Under the pieces are notes generated by a model. The model was not told the DNA's origin. It ran no database searches and saw nothing but the letters and a program-made list of their open reading frames with translations. This document shows, in pieces, positions 1 through 8,737 of a DNA stretch of 64,000 nucleotides. This stretch comes from Myxococcales bacterium (GTDB lineage Bacteria > Myxococcota_A > Polyangia > Polyangiales > GCA-016699535): assembly GCA_016699535.1 (NCBI GenBank), contig CP064980.1, positions 2,240,001 through 2,304,000 of the forward strand. The letters run 5' to 3'. Numbering within the stretch: the first letter of the stretch is position 1; each line of letters begins with the position of its first letter. A program made the position numbers and the translations under genes.

Positions 1-423
1 CCACGCAGCGTGACTTAGCCACATGCTGCCGTTCAAATGAACATCAATCACACTCTGCCATTGTTCTTCTGTGATTTTTGAAAACGAGCTGTCGCGCAGG
101 ATACCAGCGTTGTTGATCACAATATCTATACGGCCGAAGGTATCGATGGCCTGCTGGACTATCCCAGCCGCTTGTCCAGCATCGCTTACGCTGTCGTAGT
201 TTGCTGTAGCCTCGCCCCCTGCGGCTTGTATCTCGGCTACAACTGCATCGGCGTGCTTGTGGTTTTCTCCCCGTCCATCAAGACTTCTGCCTATGTCGTT
301 GACAAGTACTTTGGCTCCGCGTGCCGCTAGCATCAGGGCATGGCTTCTGCCCAGACCACCGCCGGCGCCGCTGACGATAGCGACTTGACCTTCAAACGAT
401 AGCGTGGCGTCGTTTTCAGTCAC
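1..423 (-). CDS. SDR-family dehydrogenase, partial (C-terminal part beyond left edge)
   Basis: Only the N-terminal 140 or so residues are present. They show a Rossmann SDR fold: the cofactor-binding glycine motif SGAGGGLGRS near residue 15, an acidic NDIG stretch after beta-2, and the NNAG motif followed by a helix typical of SDRs. The wording of the first 60 residues resembles the (3R)-hydroxyacyl-CoA dehydrogenase domain of peroxisomal multifunctional enzymes and related bacterial acyl dehydrogenases; that is inference from remembered family sequences. The catalytic YxxxK lies outside the window. I chose the GTG at 423 as start because it fits the family N terminus. It overlaps the stop of the upstream lipoprotein gene by 8 bp, suggesting translational coupling. 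Substrate unknown. Confidence 0.85.
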   Translation of the reverse strand, partial: MTENDATLSFEGQVAIVSGAGGGLGRSHALMLAARGAKVLVNDIGRSLDGRGENHKHADAVVAEIQAAGGEATANYDSVSDAGQAAGIVQQAIDTFGRIDIVINNAGILRDSSFSKITEEQWQSVIDVHLNGSMWLSHAAW

Positions 424-1285
424 AAGTCTTTTTTACGCTAATCGTGCGTGTAGTGTCGTTGAACATTCCTTCGACTTGCTTGTCGTCTTTGTCGAGCAAC
501 AGCAATTGAATTTGGTGCTCTCCTTCAGCGAGGTTTTCAATAAAATGAGGGACCCAACTGGTGATCATTCCGTTTGTAGTTCCATCAATCGTGTACTTAA
601 CTTTCATCCCATCGGCCGCCAGCGTTGCAACGTTAGTCAGGTAAAAGTCGAGCAAAATAGGCTCGCCGGCAGGGTAGCAACCCTTTGGCCTAGAATACGT
701 GAGTAGAGGGGCTTTTTCATCAAACGCAAAAGCTTTGCTTTTGTTTTTGTAATGAAACACCGTCATCGCAAAAGGTGTGCCGACTTTAACTGATTCGTGG
801 GTGGCGCGGCTTGGGAAGGTGCGAATCACATGACTGCCTTCAGACAAGGGATGGCCAAGATTATCGTGGACCACTGCGACCAGGTCGAGAGGCTTCGAGA
901 CGTCACGTAAAGCAATGTAAGGCTCGTTATCGACAATCAGATGCACGTGGTTGCCTTTTGCAGATAGTTCCCAATGATTTAACTTGTAGCTCACTGTAAC
1001 AGGTCCTTTTTTTATAAGGCTGCCATTTTTCGGCGCGGTGAGCGCAATCTGGGGTGTTTGTCCCTCAATCGGCGTACGTTGCCCTCTGCTTACGGATACA
1101 AGCACCGGCTTCGGGCTTTTGGCGGGTGTCGCCTTTTTGTGATGTTTACTTTTACACGCGCTTGCATGCGCTTGATGCATCGGGGGGTATTCCGGAGGTG
1201 GAGCGCTCTTGTCGGCGCAATTTGCCGACAACACGATTGAGCACGCGATAAGTAAGGGGAAGTGTTTGGCGTATTGTATTGTCAT
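416..1285 (-). CDS. Probable exported lipoprotein of unknown function
   Basis: Protein of 289 residues if started at the ATG at 1285, which has an AAGGAA ribosome site about 7 bases upstream; the reading frame is open further upstream to 1345, but that adds a tail before the signal. The N terminus is basic, then hydrophobic, ending in LSANC, a slightly irregular lipobox (Asn before Cys), so lipidation is likely but not certain. A His/Lys/Pro-rich linker follows, then two Ig-like beta domains of about 100 residues, each with a motif of the type G-x-H-x-x-x-L or G-E-H-x-I. I do not recognise a named family. It precedes and overlaps the SDR gene. Confidence 0.7.
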   Translation of the reverse strand: MTIQYAKHFPLLIACSIVLSANCADKSAPPPEYPPMHQAHASACKSKHHKKATPAKSPKPVLVSVSRGQRTPIEGQTPQIALTAPKNGSLIKKGPVTVSYKLNHWELSAKGNHVHLIVDNEPYIALRDVSKPLDLVAVVHDNLGHPLSEGSHVIRTFPSRATHESVKVGTPFAMTVFHYKNKSKAFAFDEKAPLLTYSRPKGCYPAGEPILLDFYLTNVATLAADGMKVKYTIDGTTNGMITSWVPHFIENLAEGEHQIQLLLLDKDDKQVEGMFNDTTRTISVKKTCD

Positions 1286-1389
1286 GGCGTTTCCTTGGCT
1301 TGCTTTGTTTTTCGCGATCGCTTGCAGATAATAGTTTGCCTTCATTCGTCCTAAACAAAAGGGCGGCAGCTTGCAACCGGTGCAATCGG

Positions 1390-1728
1390 TTAATCCTCTT
1401 TTGCTTCATCAAAATCGCTGTCATTTAGCAAAAGACGCTGCAAAAGCTGGCCTTTTTCAAGCGCATTCAAAATATCCGGGACGTCGTTTTCGGTGACCCT
1501 TCCATAAAACGCGTGATCAGGCATGACCGCGATGACTGGCCCCACCCAGCACAAGTCCAAACAACTTGAGCCACAAATGCGAACTTGGCCATGAAGTCCG
1601 CGTGCTGCGATTCCTTTTTTTAGAAGGTCGCGTATTTTTTCGCTTTGACACGAAGAGCAACATCCTTTGGGATGTCCTTCGGGGCGTGTATTTTCGCAAA
1701 CCCATAAATACTGTTTTCGTTTTGGCAT
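1390..1728 (-). CDS. Thioredoxin-like [2Fe-2S] ferredoxin
   Basis: Small 112-residue protein with the cysteine layout of thioredoxin-fold [2Fe-2S] ferredoxins (Shethna or NuoE-like). An early cysteine in WVCENTRPEG is followed by a CCSSC cluster, and a second pair lies in ICGSSCLDLC about 30 residues later. The central VRICGSSCLDLCWVGPVIAV stretch is the strongest family signature. Such proteins carry electrons or act in cluster delivery in the cytoplasm; no partner gene is adjacent. It is transcribed away from glnB, with about 130 bp between them that may hold both promoters. The start at 1728 has a GG pair too close to be a normal ribosome site, so the true start may differ slightly. Confidence 0.85.
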   Translation of the reverse strand: MPKRKQYLWVCENTRPEGHPKGCCSSCQSEKIRDLLKKGIAARGLHGQVRICGSSCLDLCWVGPVIAVMPDHAFYGRVTENDVPDILNALEKGQLLQRLLLNDSDFDEAKED

Positions 1729-1860
1729 CCTGTGTGAACCTTAGGTGAGTTGGTGAGAGCGCCTCTGGAACCTTAAAGTTAGCTTAGCGCTAGCGCCGAG
1801 TGAACATGTTTGGTACATCGAGTTCGACCGCACCAGTGCACGCAGTGGTATGGAGGAATC

Positions 1861-2199
1861 ATGAAAAAAGTAGAAGCGATCATAAAACCTTTCAAGCTTG
1901 ATGAGGTTAAAGAAGCTCTTTCTGAGGTGGGCGTCGAAGGCATGACAGTCACCGAAGTTAAGGGTTTCGGGCGGACAGGCGGTAAAAAAGAAGTCTACCG
2001 CGGCTCAGCCTATGTTGTAGATTTTGTCCCGAAAATAAAACTTGAAATCGTGGTAGCCGACTCCATGGTGCCGCAAGTCCTCGAAACCATTGAGCGTGCC
2101 GCCAAAACCGGCCGTGTTGGGGACGGTAAAGTATTTGTCTCGCCCGTTGAGGAGGCTGTTCGCATCCGTACTGGTGAGCGGGGCGAAGAAGCTATTTAA
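1861..2199 (+). CDS. glnB: Nitrogen regulatory protein PII
   Basis: 112-residue PII signalling protein, colinear with enteric GlnB from MKKVEAIIKPFKLDEV to the C-terminal RIRTGE. The T-loop carries Tyr51 (in YRGSAYVVDF), the uridylylation site of proteobacterial PII; the 2-oxoglutarate/ATP site residues of the B loop (TGRVGDGKVF) are intact. It senses 2-oxoglutarate and energy state and controls glutamine synthetase and nitrogen transcription. The ATG at 1861 is chosen over an upstream in-frame start at 1810 because GGAGGAAT sits just ahead and the protein then begins at the family N terminus. glnA follows after 58 bp in the same direction. Confidence 0.97.
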   Translation: MKKVEAIIKPFKLDEVKEALSEVGVEGMTVTEVKGFGRTGGKKEVYRGSAYVVDFVPKIKLEIVVADSMVPQVLETIERAAKTGRVGDGKVFVSPVEEAVRIRTGERGEEAI

Positions 2200-2257
2200 A
2201 CAATATTGTTACTTTGGCGAAACATTCCTGAAACATTTCTGATCTATAAGTCGGCGC

Positions 2258-3685
2258 ATGTCCAAAGAGATCCTAAGCCCTAAACAAGTTATCGAATTTG
2301 CCCGCAAACACGGGGCTGTCATGGCCGACCTGCGTTTCGTCGATTTGCCCGGTGTCTGGCAGCATACTTCAGTGCCCATCGAACGCATTGATGAAGATTG
2401 TTTTGAAGACGGTTTCGGTTTTGATGGCTCGTCCATCCGCGGATACCAGCCAATCAATGCCTCAGACATGCTCATCGTGCCAGATGCAGCAACCGCTCAA
2501 ATGGATCCTTTTACAGCGCATCCCACCCTTGTGCTTACTTGCGACATTCATCATCCGGTGACCAAAGAGCCTTATGCACGAGACCCGCGCTTTATTGCCC
2601 GCAAAGCCGAGGCCTATCTCAAGCAAACTGGGATTGCAGACACTATCAACGTTGGTCCCGAAGCTGAGTTCTTTATTTTTGACGATGTGCGGTATGGTCA
2701 AACATCGAACGGCGCGTTCTACAGTGTGGATTCCGATGAAGCTGTTTGGAACACGGGTCGCGACGAAAAGCCTAACCTTGGTTATAAAATTAGACATAAA
2801 GGCGGTTACTTCCCGGTTGCCCCTACCGATAGTTTGATGGATTTGCGTACTGAGATTGTTCAGATTCTCAAATCAGTAGGCATGATCGTCGAAGTAAGTC
2901 ATCACGAGGTAGCCACTGCCGGGCAGTGTGAAATCGACGTGCAGTATGAGCCACTTACAAAGATGGCCGACTCGCTCATGTGGTTTAAGTACATCGTCAA
3001 AAACACTGCTCGCCGTGCCGGCAAGACCGTAACCTTCATGCCAAAACCGTTGTTTGAGGACAATGGCAGCGGTATGCATTGCCATCAATCCTTGTGGAAG
3101 AATGGAAAACCGCTTTTTGCCGGCGAAGGTTATGCTGGGCTAAGTGAAACAGCACTACACTACATCGGTGGTATCCTTGCTCATGCACCTGCTCTTTGTG
3201 CACTGACCAATCCTACGACCAACAGCTACAAGCGCTTGGTGCCAGGTTTTGAAGCGCCTGTGAACTTGGCCTATAGCTCAGCCAATCGATCGGCGGCTAT
3301 ACGTATTCCAACCTATTCAACCTCGCCCAAGGCAAAGCGTATCGAAGCTCGCTTCCCGGATCCTTCAGGCAACCCCTATTTGAGTTTTGCAGCGATGATG
3401 CTTGCGGGCTTGGATGGTGTTCAGCGCAAGCTTGATCCAGGCGCCCCGCTCGACAAAGACATTTACTCGCTGAAGCCAGAGGAGCTCAAGGACGTTGCGC
3501 AGGTCCCTGGATCGCTTGATGGGGCCTTGGATGCCCTCGAAAAGGATCACGAGTTCTTGCTCAAGGGCGATGTCTTTACCTCGGAGGTTCTGACCGAGTG
3601 GGTGAGCTACAAGCGCCACAATGAGGTCGATCCAGTGCGTCTTAGGCCCACTCCTTACGAGTTTAGCTTGTACTACGATATCTGA
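2258..3685 (+). CDS. glnA: Glutamine synthetase type I
   Basis: 475-residue type I (GSI-beta-like) glutamine synthetase, ATP-dependent ligation of ammonia to glutamate. Visible signatures: DGSSIRGY near residue 55, metal ligand region NVGPEAEFF, the GSGMHCHQSLW segment, the NPTTNSYKRLVPGFEAP loop and RIEARFPDPSGNPY. Tyr403, in the context DIYSLKPEE, matches the adenylylation site, so regulation by GlnE-type adenylylation is plausible. It forms a likely operon with glnB. The start lacks a strong ribosome site but matches the family N terminus. No convincing sigma-54 element was seen in the 58-bp gap. Confidence 0.98.
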   Translation: MSKEILSPKQVIEFARKHGAVMADLRFVDLPGVWQHTSVPIERIDEDCFEDGFGFDGSSIRGYQPINASDMLIVPDAATAQMDPFTAHPTLVLTCDIHHPVTKEPYARDPRFIARKAEAYLKQTGIADTINVGPEAEFFIFDDVRYGQTSNGAFYSVDSDEAVWNTGRDEKPNLGYKIRHKGGYFPVAPTDSLMDLRTEIVQILKSVGMIVEVSHHEVATAGQCEIDVQYEPLTKMADSLMWFKYIVKNTARRAGKTVTFMPKPLFEDNGSGMHCHQSLWKNGKPLFAGEGYAGLSETALHYIGGILAHAPALCALTNPTTNSYKRLVPGFEAPVNLAYSSANRSAAIRIPTYSTSPKAKRIEARFPDPSGNPYLSFAAMMLAGLDGVQRKLDPGAPLDKDIYSLKPEELKDVAQVPGSLDGALDALEKDHEFLLKGDVFTSEVLTEWVSYKRHNEVDPVRLRPTPYEFSLYYDI

Positions 3686-3697
3686 CACGGCCCCCTA

Positions 3698-3718
3698 TCT
3701 GCGCTCGTGTGGCGCAGA
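3698..3718. other. Hairpin after glnA
   Basis: Perfect 7-bp inverted repeat (TCTGCGC / GCGCAGA) with a 7-base loop, 12 bp after the glnA stop. It has no following T-run, so it is not a typical intrinsic terminator; it may only protect the 3' end of the transcript. Confidence 0.35.
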
Positions 3719-3783
3719 CAAGGGAAAATTGCTTGGACGTCTGTTTGACGTGCCGGTGTTGCGTCGGCTACCCTTAATACTAG

Positions 3784-4635
3784 ATGAATTCGGGCAATAT
3801 CACAGCGAGGCTCCTTAGACAGTTTCCCCAGGGAGCTTTTAGTCAGCTGATCGGACGCGCATCAGAACTTCGCGTGCCGTCACTACTGCTACGTCCTGTC
3901 ATTGCAAGCTTTGCAAAGGTTTACGACGTTGATGTGCACGAAGCAGAAATTCCTGCTCAAGGCTTTGAATCATTTGATGATTTTTTTACGCGACGGCTCC
4001 GTTCCGATGCGCGCCCGCTTGCTTCTGGGGAAACAATCATGGCCGCGCCTTCGGATGGTAAAGTCATTGATGTCGGTCCGATAAGTGGCGGTGGCGAGCT
4101 TTTTATTAAGGGCCAACAGTACACTTTCGAGGAGCTACTTGGCGGCGAACAAGACAAGCGTCTGCAGGGCGGTAGTTTTGCAGTGCTTTACCTTTCTCCA
4201 CGAGACTATCATCGCGTGCATTGTCCGCTTGATGCACGCGTATGCCGATGGTGGCGAATTACAGGGACGAGACATCCCGTTAACGCACTCGGCATGCGCT
4301 TCGTTCCCAAGCTTTTCGCAAGCAACGAGCGCGTTGTGGTACATTTGTACAGTGAGCATGTTGGAGATTTTTATCTCGTTATGGTTGCAGCTGCGGGTGT
4401 GGGCAATATCGAACTTTCCTTTGATCCCGAGTGTCGGAACGGCGAGGCATCTCGAAAGCAGTATTCCGAGACGGATTGGCCACACTTAGAAAAGGGTGAA
4501 GAGTTAGGCGTTTTTCATTTGGGCTCAACAGTGGTGTTGTTAACAACAAAAGAAAGTAACATCATAGCAAGTGTTGCATCAGGAGAGATGCTTCGCATGG
4601 GGCAAGCACTCGGACACAAGGCGTCTGATGAGTAG
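3784..4635 (+). CDS. psd: Phosphatidylserine decarboxylase proenzyme
   Basis: 283-residue type I Psd. It converts phosphatidylserine to phosphatidylethanolamine at the inner membrane. The LGST motif at residues 246-249 is where the proenzyme cleaves itself before Ser248 to make the pyruvoyl group. The catalytic Asp/His regions (APSDGKV and SPRDYHRVH) are present. The protein is shorter than the enteric enzyme but within the family's range. Its last 8 bp overlap the start of the following methyltransferase gene (ATGAGTAG), so the two are probably translationally coupled. About 100 bp separate it from glnA. Confidence 0.95.
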   Translation: MNSGNITARLLRQFPQGAFSQLIGRASELRVPSLLLRPVIASFAKVYDVDVHEAEIPAQGFESFDDFFTRRLRSDARPLASGETIMAAPSDGKVIDVGPISGGGELFIKGQQYTFEELLGGEQDKRLQGGSFAVLYLSPRDYHRVHCPLDARVCRWWRITGTRHPVNALGMRFVPKLFASNERVVVHLYSEHVGDFYLVMVAAAGVGNIELSFDPECRNGEASRKQYSETDWPHLEKGEELGVFHLGSTVVLLTTKESNIIASVASGEMLRMGQALGHKASDE

Positions 4636-6013
4636 TGATGATCACAATGTCGACACGCTCGTCGATGGAGAAGCTTTGGACTCAGCTCAAGTCGATGGTG
4701 AAAACGGACAACAGGTACTTGCTGCGGCATCAAGTGACGCCTCTCTTATCGAAGCAAGGCCGACCGATCCTCCGGAAGCCAAGCTTGTTTTAGAGCTTGA
4801 GTCCGCGGAATTTCCGTCGCATGAGGAATTGGGGCTTGAACCTGATTTTGATGGCCTTTACCAGCCGTTTTCGAAGGAAGAAGTTACCGACGAAATTGAC
4901 ATGAGTTTGCGTGATGCCGAGCTTCGTGTTCTGGAAAATGAACCAACGCGGCGCAGGAAATCGCCAGCTGACGAGACCATCTCTCTTGAGGAGCCGGATG
5001 AAGTTCTCGACGATGGTGTTGCTGCAAAAGCTCTTCAGTCTAAAAAATCGTCGTCATCGAGGCCAGTTCCACCTCCACCGCCTGCGGGGTCCAACCAGCA
5101 GATCAAGCAAGTTTCGCTCGGACCGATGTCGAGCACCAAGCGATGGTGGGAGCAGTTTTTCAACGATGACTACCTTCGTTCCGTCAAGGCTCCGAGCCGC
5201 AAACAAGTTGCTCGCCAATGTGATTTTATTGAAGGTCGACTTGCGCTTGAATCCGGGGCAAGCATTCTTGATGTGGGTTGTGGTCTGGGGCTTCACGCCG
5301 TTGAGTTAGCTTCTCGTGGTTATGCCGTTGTGGGTCTTGATATTTCTTTGCCCATGCTTTCACGTGCATCGGAAGAAGCCCAGGAGCGTTCACAACGTTT
5401 GAATTTTTTGCACGCCGATATGCGTGAGCTTAGTTTTGAGCGCGCCTTCGATGCTGTTATTTGCTGGGGAACAACCTTTGGTTATTTCGACGATGAAAGC
5501 AATCGTCAGGTGATTGAACGGCTATACCGAACCTTGAAGCCAAAAGGTCGCATGCTGTTAGGTGTCTCGAATCGCGATTTTGTTGTTCGCACTCAACCCA
5601 ATGTGGTTTGGTTTGAGGGAGATGCGTGTTTGTGCATGGAAGAGACCGCTTTCGATTACATCGCATCCCGTCTTGATGTGAAGCGTACCTTGTTGCTCGA
5701 GGGCGGCCGGCAGCGTGAGAGCAACTACTCCTTGCGTATGTACAACTTGCACGAAGTAGGTCACTTGCTTCACAATCAAGGTTTTCGTGTTGCCGAAGTG
5801 AGTGGAAGCACGGCAACACCGGGCGTTTTCTTCGGAGCAGATTCCCCGGAAATGCTTATCCTTGCTGAACGTCGGCCGTCGGCTCCTTTTTCGACGGTTG
5901 AAGTTCCGGATCCTGGATGGGACGATGAGACGGCCCGCCCGACACTTGTTGAAGAGCCTGGCTTTGACGAGGACACCCGTGTTCAAGACAGTGAGCCCGC
6001 CAAAGAAGAGTAG
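4628..6013 (+). CDS. Class I SAM-dependent methyltransferase with long acidic N-terminal region
   Basis: 461 residues from the ATG at 4628, which overlaps the psd stop; an earlier in-frame ATG at 4571 lies inside psd and is less likely. Residues 1-175 are acidic, low-complexity and probably disordered, including a proline run before the domain. A Rossmann methyltransferase follows: motif I ILDVGCGLGLHAVELA, the acidic end of beta-2 (VGLDIS), motif II HADMREL, and a post-IV GWGTTFGYFDDE-like loop. The C-terminal 45 residues are acidic again. Coupling to psd suggests, but does not prove, action on phosphatidylethanolamine or another envelope substrate. No membrane segment is visible. Confidence 0.8.
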   Translation: MSSDDHNVDTLVDGEALDSAQVDGENGQQVLAAASSDASLIEARPTDPPEAKLVLELESAEFPSHEELGLEPDFDGLYQPFSKEEVTDEIDMSLRDAELRVLENEPTRRRKSPADETISLEEPDEVLDDGVAAKALQSKKSSSSRPVPPPPPAGSNQQIKQVSLGPMSSTKRWWEQFFNDDYLRSVKAPSRKQVARQCDFIEGRLALESGASILDVGCGLGLHAVELASRGYAVVGLDISLPMLSRASEEAQERSQRLNFLHADMRELSFERAFDAVICWGTTFGYFDDESNRQVIERLYRTLKPKGRMLLGVSNRDFVVRTQPNVVWFEGDACLCMEETAFDYIASRLDVKRTLLLEGGRQRESNYSLRMYNLHEVGHLLHNQGFRVAEVSGSTATPGVFFGADSPEMLILAERRPSAPFSTVEVPDPGWDDETARPTLVEEPGFDEDTRVQDSEPAKEE

Positions 6014-6054
6014 GTGTTCCCTTCCTTAACGAGGACATAAGCCGAAGCCAAACA

Positions 6055-6068
6055 AAGCTCGCGAAAAG
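6055..6068. repeat. Copy of AAGCTCGCGAAAAG arm
   Basis: This 14-mer followed by CCCTGC recurs at 43891-43904 (there followed by TCCCTGC), where it is one arm of a perfect inverted repeat. Here it lies in the 90-bp gap between the convergent methyltransferase and lon genes and only one arm is present. Confidence 0.5.
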
Positions 6069-6103
6069 CCCTGCCAACCAAGATGCCCTGAAAGAGTACG
6101 AGG

Positions 6104-8595
6104 CTATTGCCGGGCGCCGGGAGCTGGGGTGTTGGGCGGGATAATGGCTTCGGGGTCGAGCTCGACGTCGAGATCCTCGCCGAGAATTTTTCCGTTTTCC
6201 ATGCGCAATGGGGTTGGGCGCTTTCCAAACATGGCGTCTGGATCGCTGATGCATAAAGCTTCTCGAAGCACTTCGTCCATATGTTCGACAAAGATAATCG
6301 TAATATTGTTGATCACCCGCTTAGGGATCTCTCGGAGGTCTTTTCTGTTGTCTCGTGGAACAATAATGCTTGAGATCCCAGCGCGATGTGCAGCAAGAAT
6401 CTTTTCCTTGAGGCCTCCAATGGGCATGATTTTTCCACGCAGGGTGATTTCGCCAGTCATGGCAATGGCTCTGCGGACAGGAATCTTTGTGAAGGCACTC
6501 GCTATACTGGTTGCCATCGTAATGCCAGCACTGGGCCCATCCTTGGGCACAAACTCAGGAAAATGAATATGAATATCGACGTTCTGGTAAAAATCTTCTG
6601 CAAGCCCCAACATCTTATGACGTGAGCGAATGTAGCTGAGTGCCGCTTGAGCGGACTCTTGCATGCCTTTTTCCAGTAGTCCGGTGATCACAAGTTTGCC
6701 TTTGCCAGCGATCACTGCAACTTCACATTCCAAAATAGCTCCGCCATAGTTGGTGTAAGCAAGTCCGTTGGTCATGCCGATTTCATCGTGCTCACCGGCC
6801 TTGTCCGTGCGGTATTTTGGAGGTCCGAGGTATTTTGCAACGCTTTTTGCGCCGATGCGATAGGGCTTTGTCTCTTCAGTGGCGGTAACTACTTCACGTG
6901 CAATCTTGCGGAACAAGCTGCCGATTTCGCGTTCGAGGTTACGAACGCCGGCCTCTTTTGTGTACTGATGGACCAAAGAACGAAGTGCGTTTTCGGTTAT
7001 CTCAATGGAGTGTCCGGCAAGGCCGGCCTCTTTTTGTTGTCTCGGCACCAAGTAGCGCTGAGCGATATTCATCTTTTCATACTCAGTGTAGCTAGTGAGC
7101 TGAATGATCTCCATGCGGTCCTGCAAAGGCAATGGAATCCCATGCAACGAGTTTGCAGTCGTGATGAACATGACATCTGAAAGGTCATAGTCGAGATCAA
7201 GGTAATGATCGGAAAAGTTTTTGTTTTGTTCGGGGTCTAAGACTTCGAGTAAAGCAGCTGCTGGATCCCCTCGGAAATCCGCAGACATCTTATCAACTTC
7301 ATCAAGCAAAAATACCGGATTATCCGTGTCGGCTTTTCGCAGGGACTGAACAATGCGCCCTGGCATTGCACCGATGTAAGTGCGTCGATGCCCTCGTATT
7401 TCTGCTTCGTCGCGCACGCCGCCAAGCGAGAGTCTCACGAAGTTTCGTCCTGTGGCTCGTGCAATCGAGCGGGCAAGCGATGTCTTTCCGACACCTGGAG
7501 GACCAACAAGGCAAAGCACTGGGCCTCTTATCTGTTTGACAAGCGAGCGTACCGCCAGGTGCTCGAGGATGCGCTCTTTGACTTTCTGAAGCCCGTAATG
7601 ATCCTCATCAAGAATCGCCTCGGCTTTGCTCAAATCGTAGTTTTCTTCGGCGCGTTCTCCCCACGGCAGGGCAATCACCCAGTCGACGTAGTTGCGGATC
7701 ACGGTGGCTTCGGCACTCATGGGTTGCATGAGTTTGAGTTTGCGTAGCTCACGTTCGAGCTTTGATTCAGCTTCTTTGGACAGCGCTTTGTTCTGAATTT
7801 TCTCTTGCAGTTCTTCGAGTTCATTGCGGAATTCATCGCGCTCGCCGAGCTCTTTTTGAATCGCCTGCATCTGGTCGTTGAGGTAGTACTCTTTTTGAGT
7901 CCGTTCCATTTGACGTTTGACGCGGGAACGAATTTTTTTCTCAACCTGAAGAATCTCAATTTCGGAAGTCAAAAGCTCGTAGACGCGCTCTAGACGTTTG
8001 TCGACTTCTTCGGTTTGTAGCAAGTTCTGGCGATCATCCAGTTTGACATTGCTGAGATGGACAATAATGGAGTCAGCTAGCTTGTTGGCTTCTTCGATGG
8101 CCTCTAAAGTGCCCAGTGCCTCGGAGGGAATGCGTTTGTTGAGGCGCATGTACGACTCGAAGGTGGAGCGAACCGTACGCATGAGCGCTTGTGTCTCGAC
8201 GGTGTCACTGCGCTTTTCTTCGATTTCGGAAGCTTCGCAAAGAAAGAAGCTTTCGTTTTGAACGAAACGTGAGATTTTAACTCGACACTTGCCTTCAACC
8301 AAGACTTTGACGGTGCCATCAGGCAGCCGAAGGAGTTGTACAATGTTTGCAAGCGTGCCTACGGTATAGATTTCATCGGCGGCGGGGTCGTTGATTTTGG
8401 CTTTTTCTGCGCAGCAAGGACGATTTTCTTGCTGTCGTTCATGGCGTGCTCGAGCGCATGAATTGATTTTTCGCGGCCGACAAATAGCGGCACCACCATG
8501 TGCGGAAACACAATGATGTCGCGTAAAGGCAATAAGGGAAGAGGCGAGGGCGCTTGTCCCTCTTCTGCGCCGTTCTCATTTCGGTTGAAAAACAT
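6104..8595 (-). CDS. lon: ATP-dependent Lon protease, one-base frameshift near 8402-8406
   Basis: Lon serine protease for misfolded and regulatory proteins. The N-terminal LAN domain (LPLLPLRDIIVFPHMVVPLF) lies in one frame from the ATG at 8595 (AAGGAT upstream). The rest, starting AKINDPAADEIYTVGTLA, is in another frame. The break is in an A-run of the coding strand (five T on plus, 8402-8406): adding one A gives AAQKKAKINDP, the normal Lon text, and a total of 830 codons. Downstream, Walker A GPPGVGKTSLA, the catalytic Ser in PKDGPSAGI and the catalytic Lys in GGLKEKILAAHRAG are intact. All conserved residues are otherwise present, so a sequence error or slippage is likelier than gene death. 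Last gene of the tig-clpP-clpX-lon series. Confidence 0.9.
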
Positions 8596-8737
8596 CTCTA
8601 AATCCTTCGGCAAGTGTGTATCGTAACGCTTGCTTTGTCCATGGACAAAATGTCCGTCGGAACAATCACAAAACAAAGAAAAATCATACGCTTACGATTT
8701 TGCTTCCAGAGTGACCTCAGCAGGCTGCGCTTGGTCT

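Noticed and set aside
2200..2257. Possible sigma-54 promoter ahead of glnA
   Set aside because: Only a TTGGC word with no TGC at the right spacing; not supported.
8359..8406. Programmed frameshift in lon as the first choice
   Set aside because: The site GAAAAAG is not a full slippery heptamer, and other genes in the window show the same sort of one-base loss, so a sequence error is more likely.
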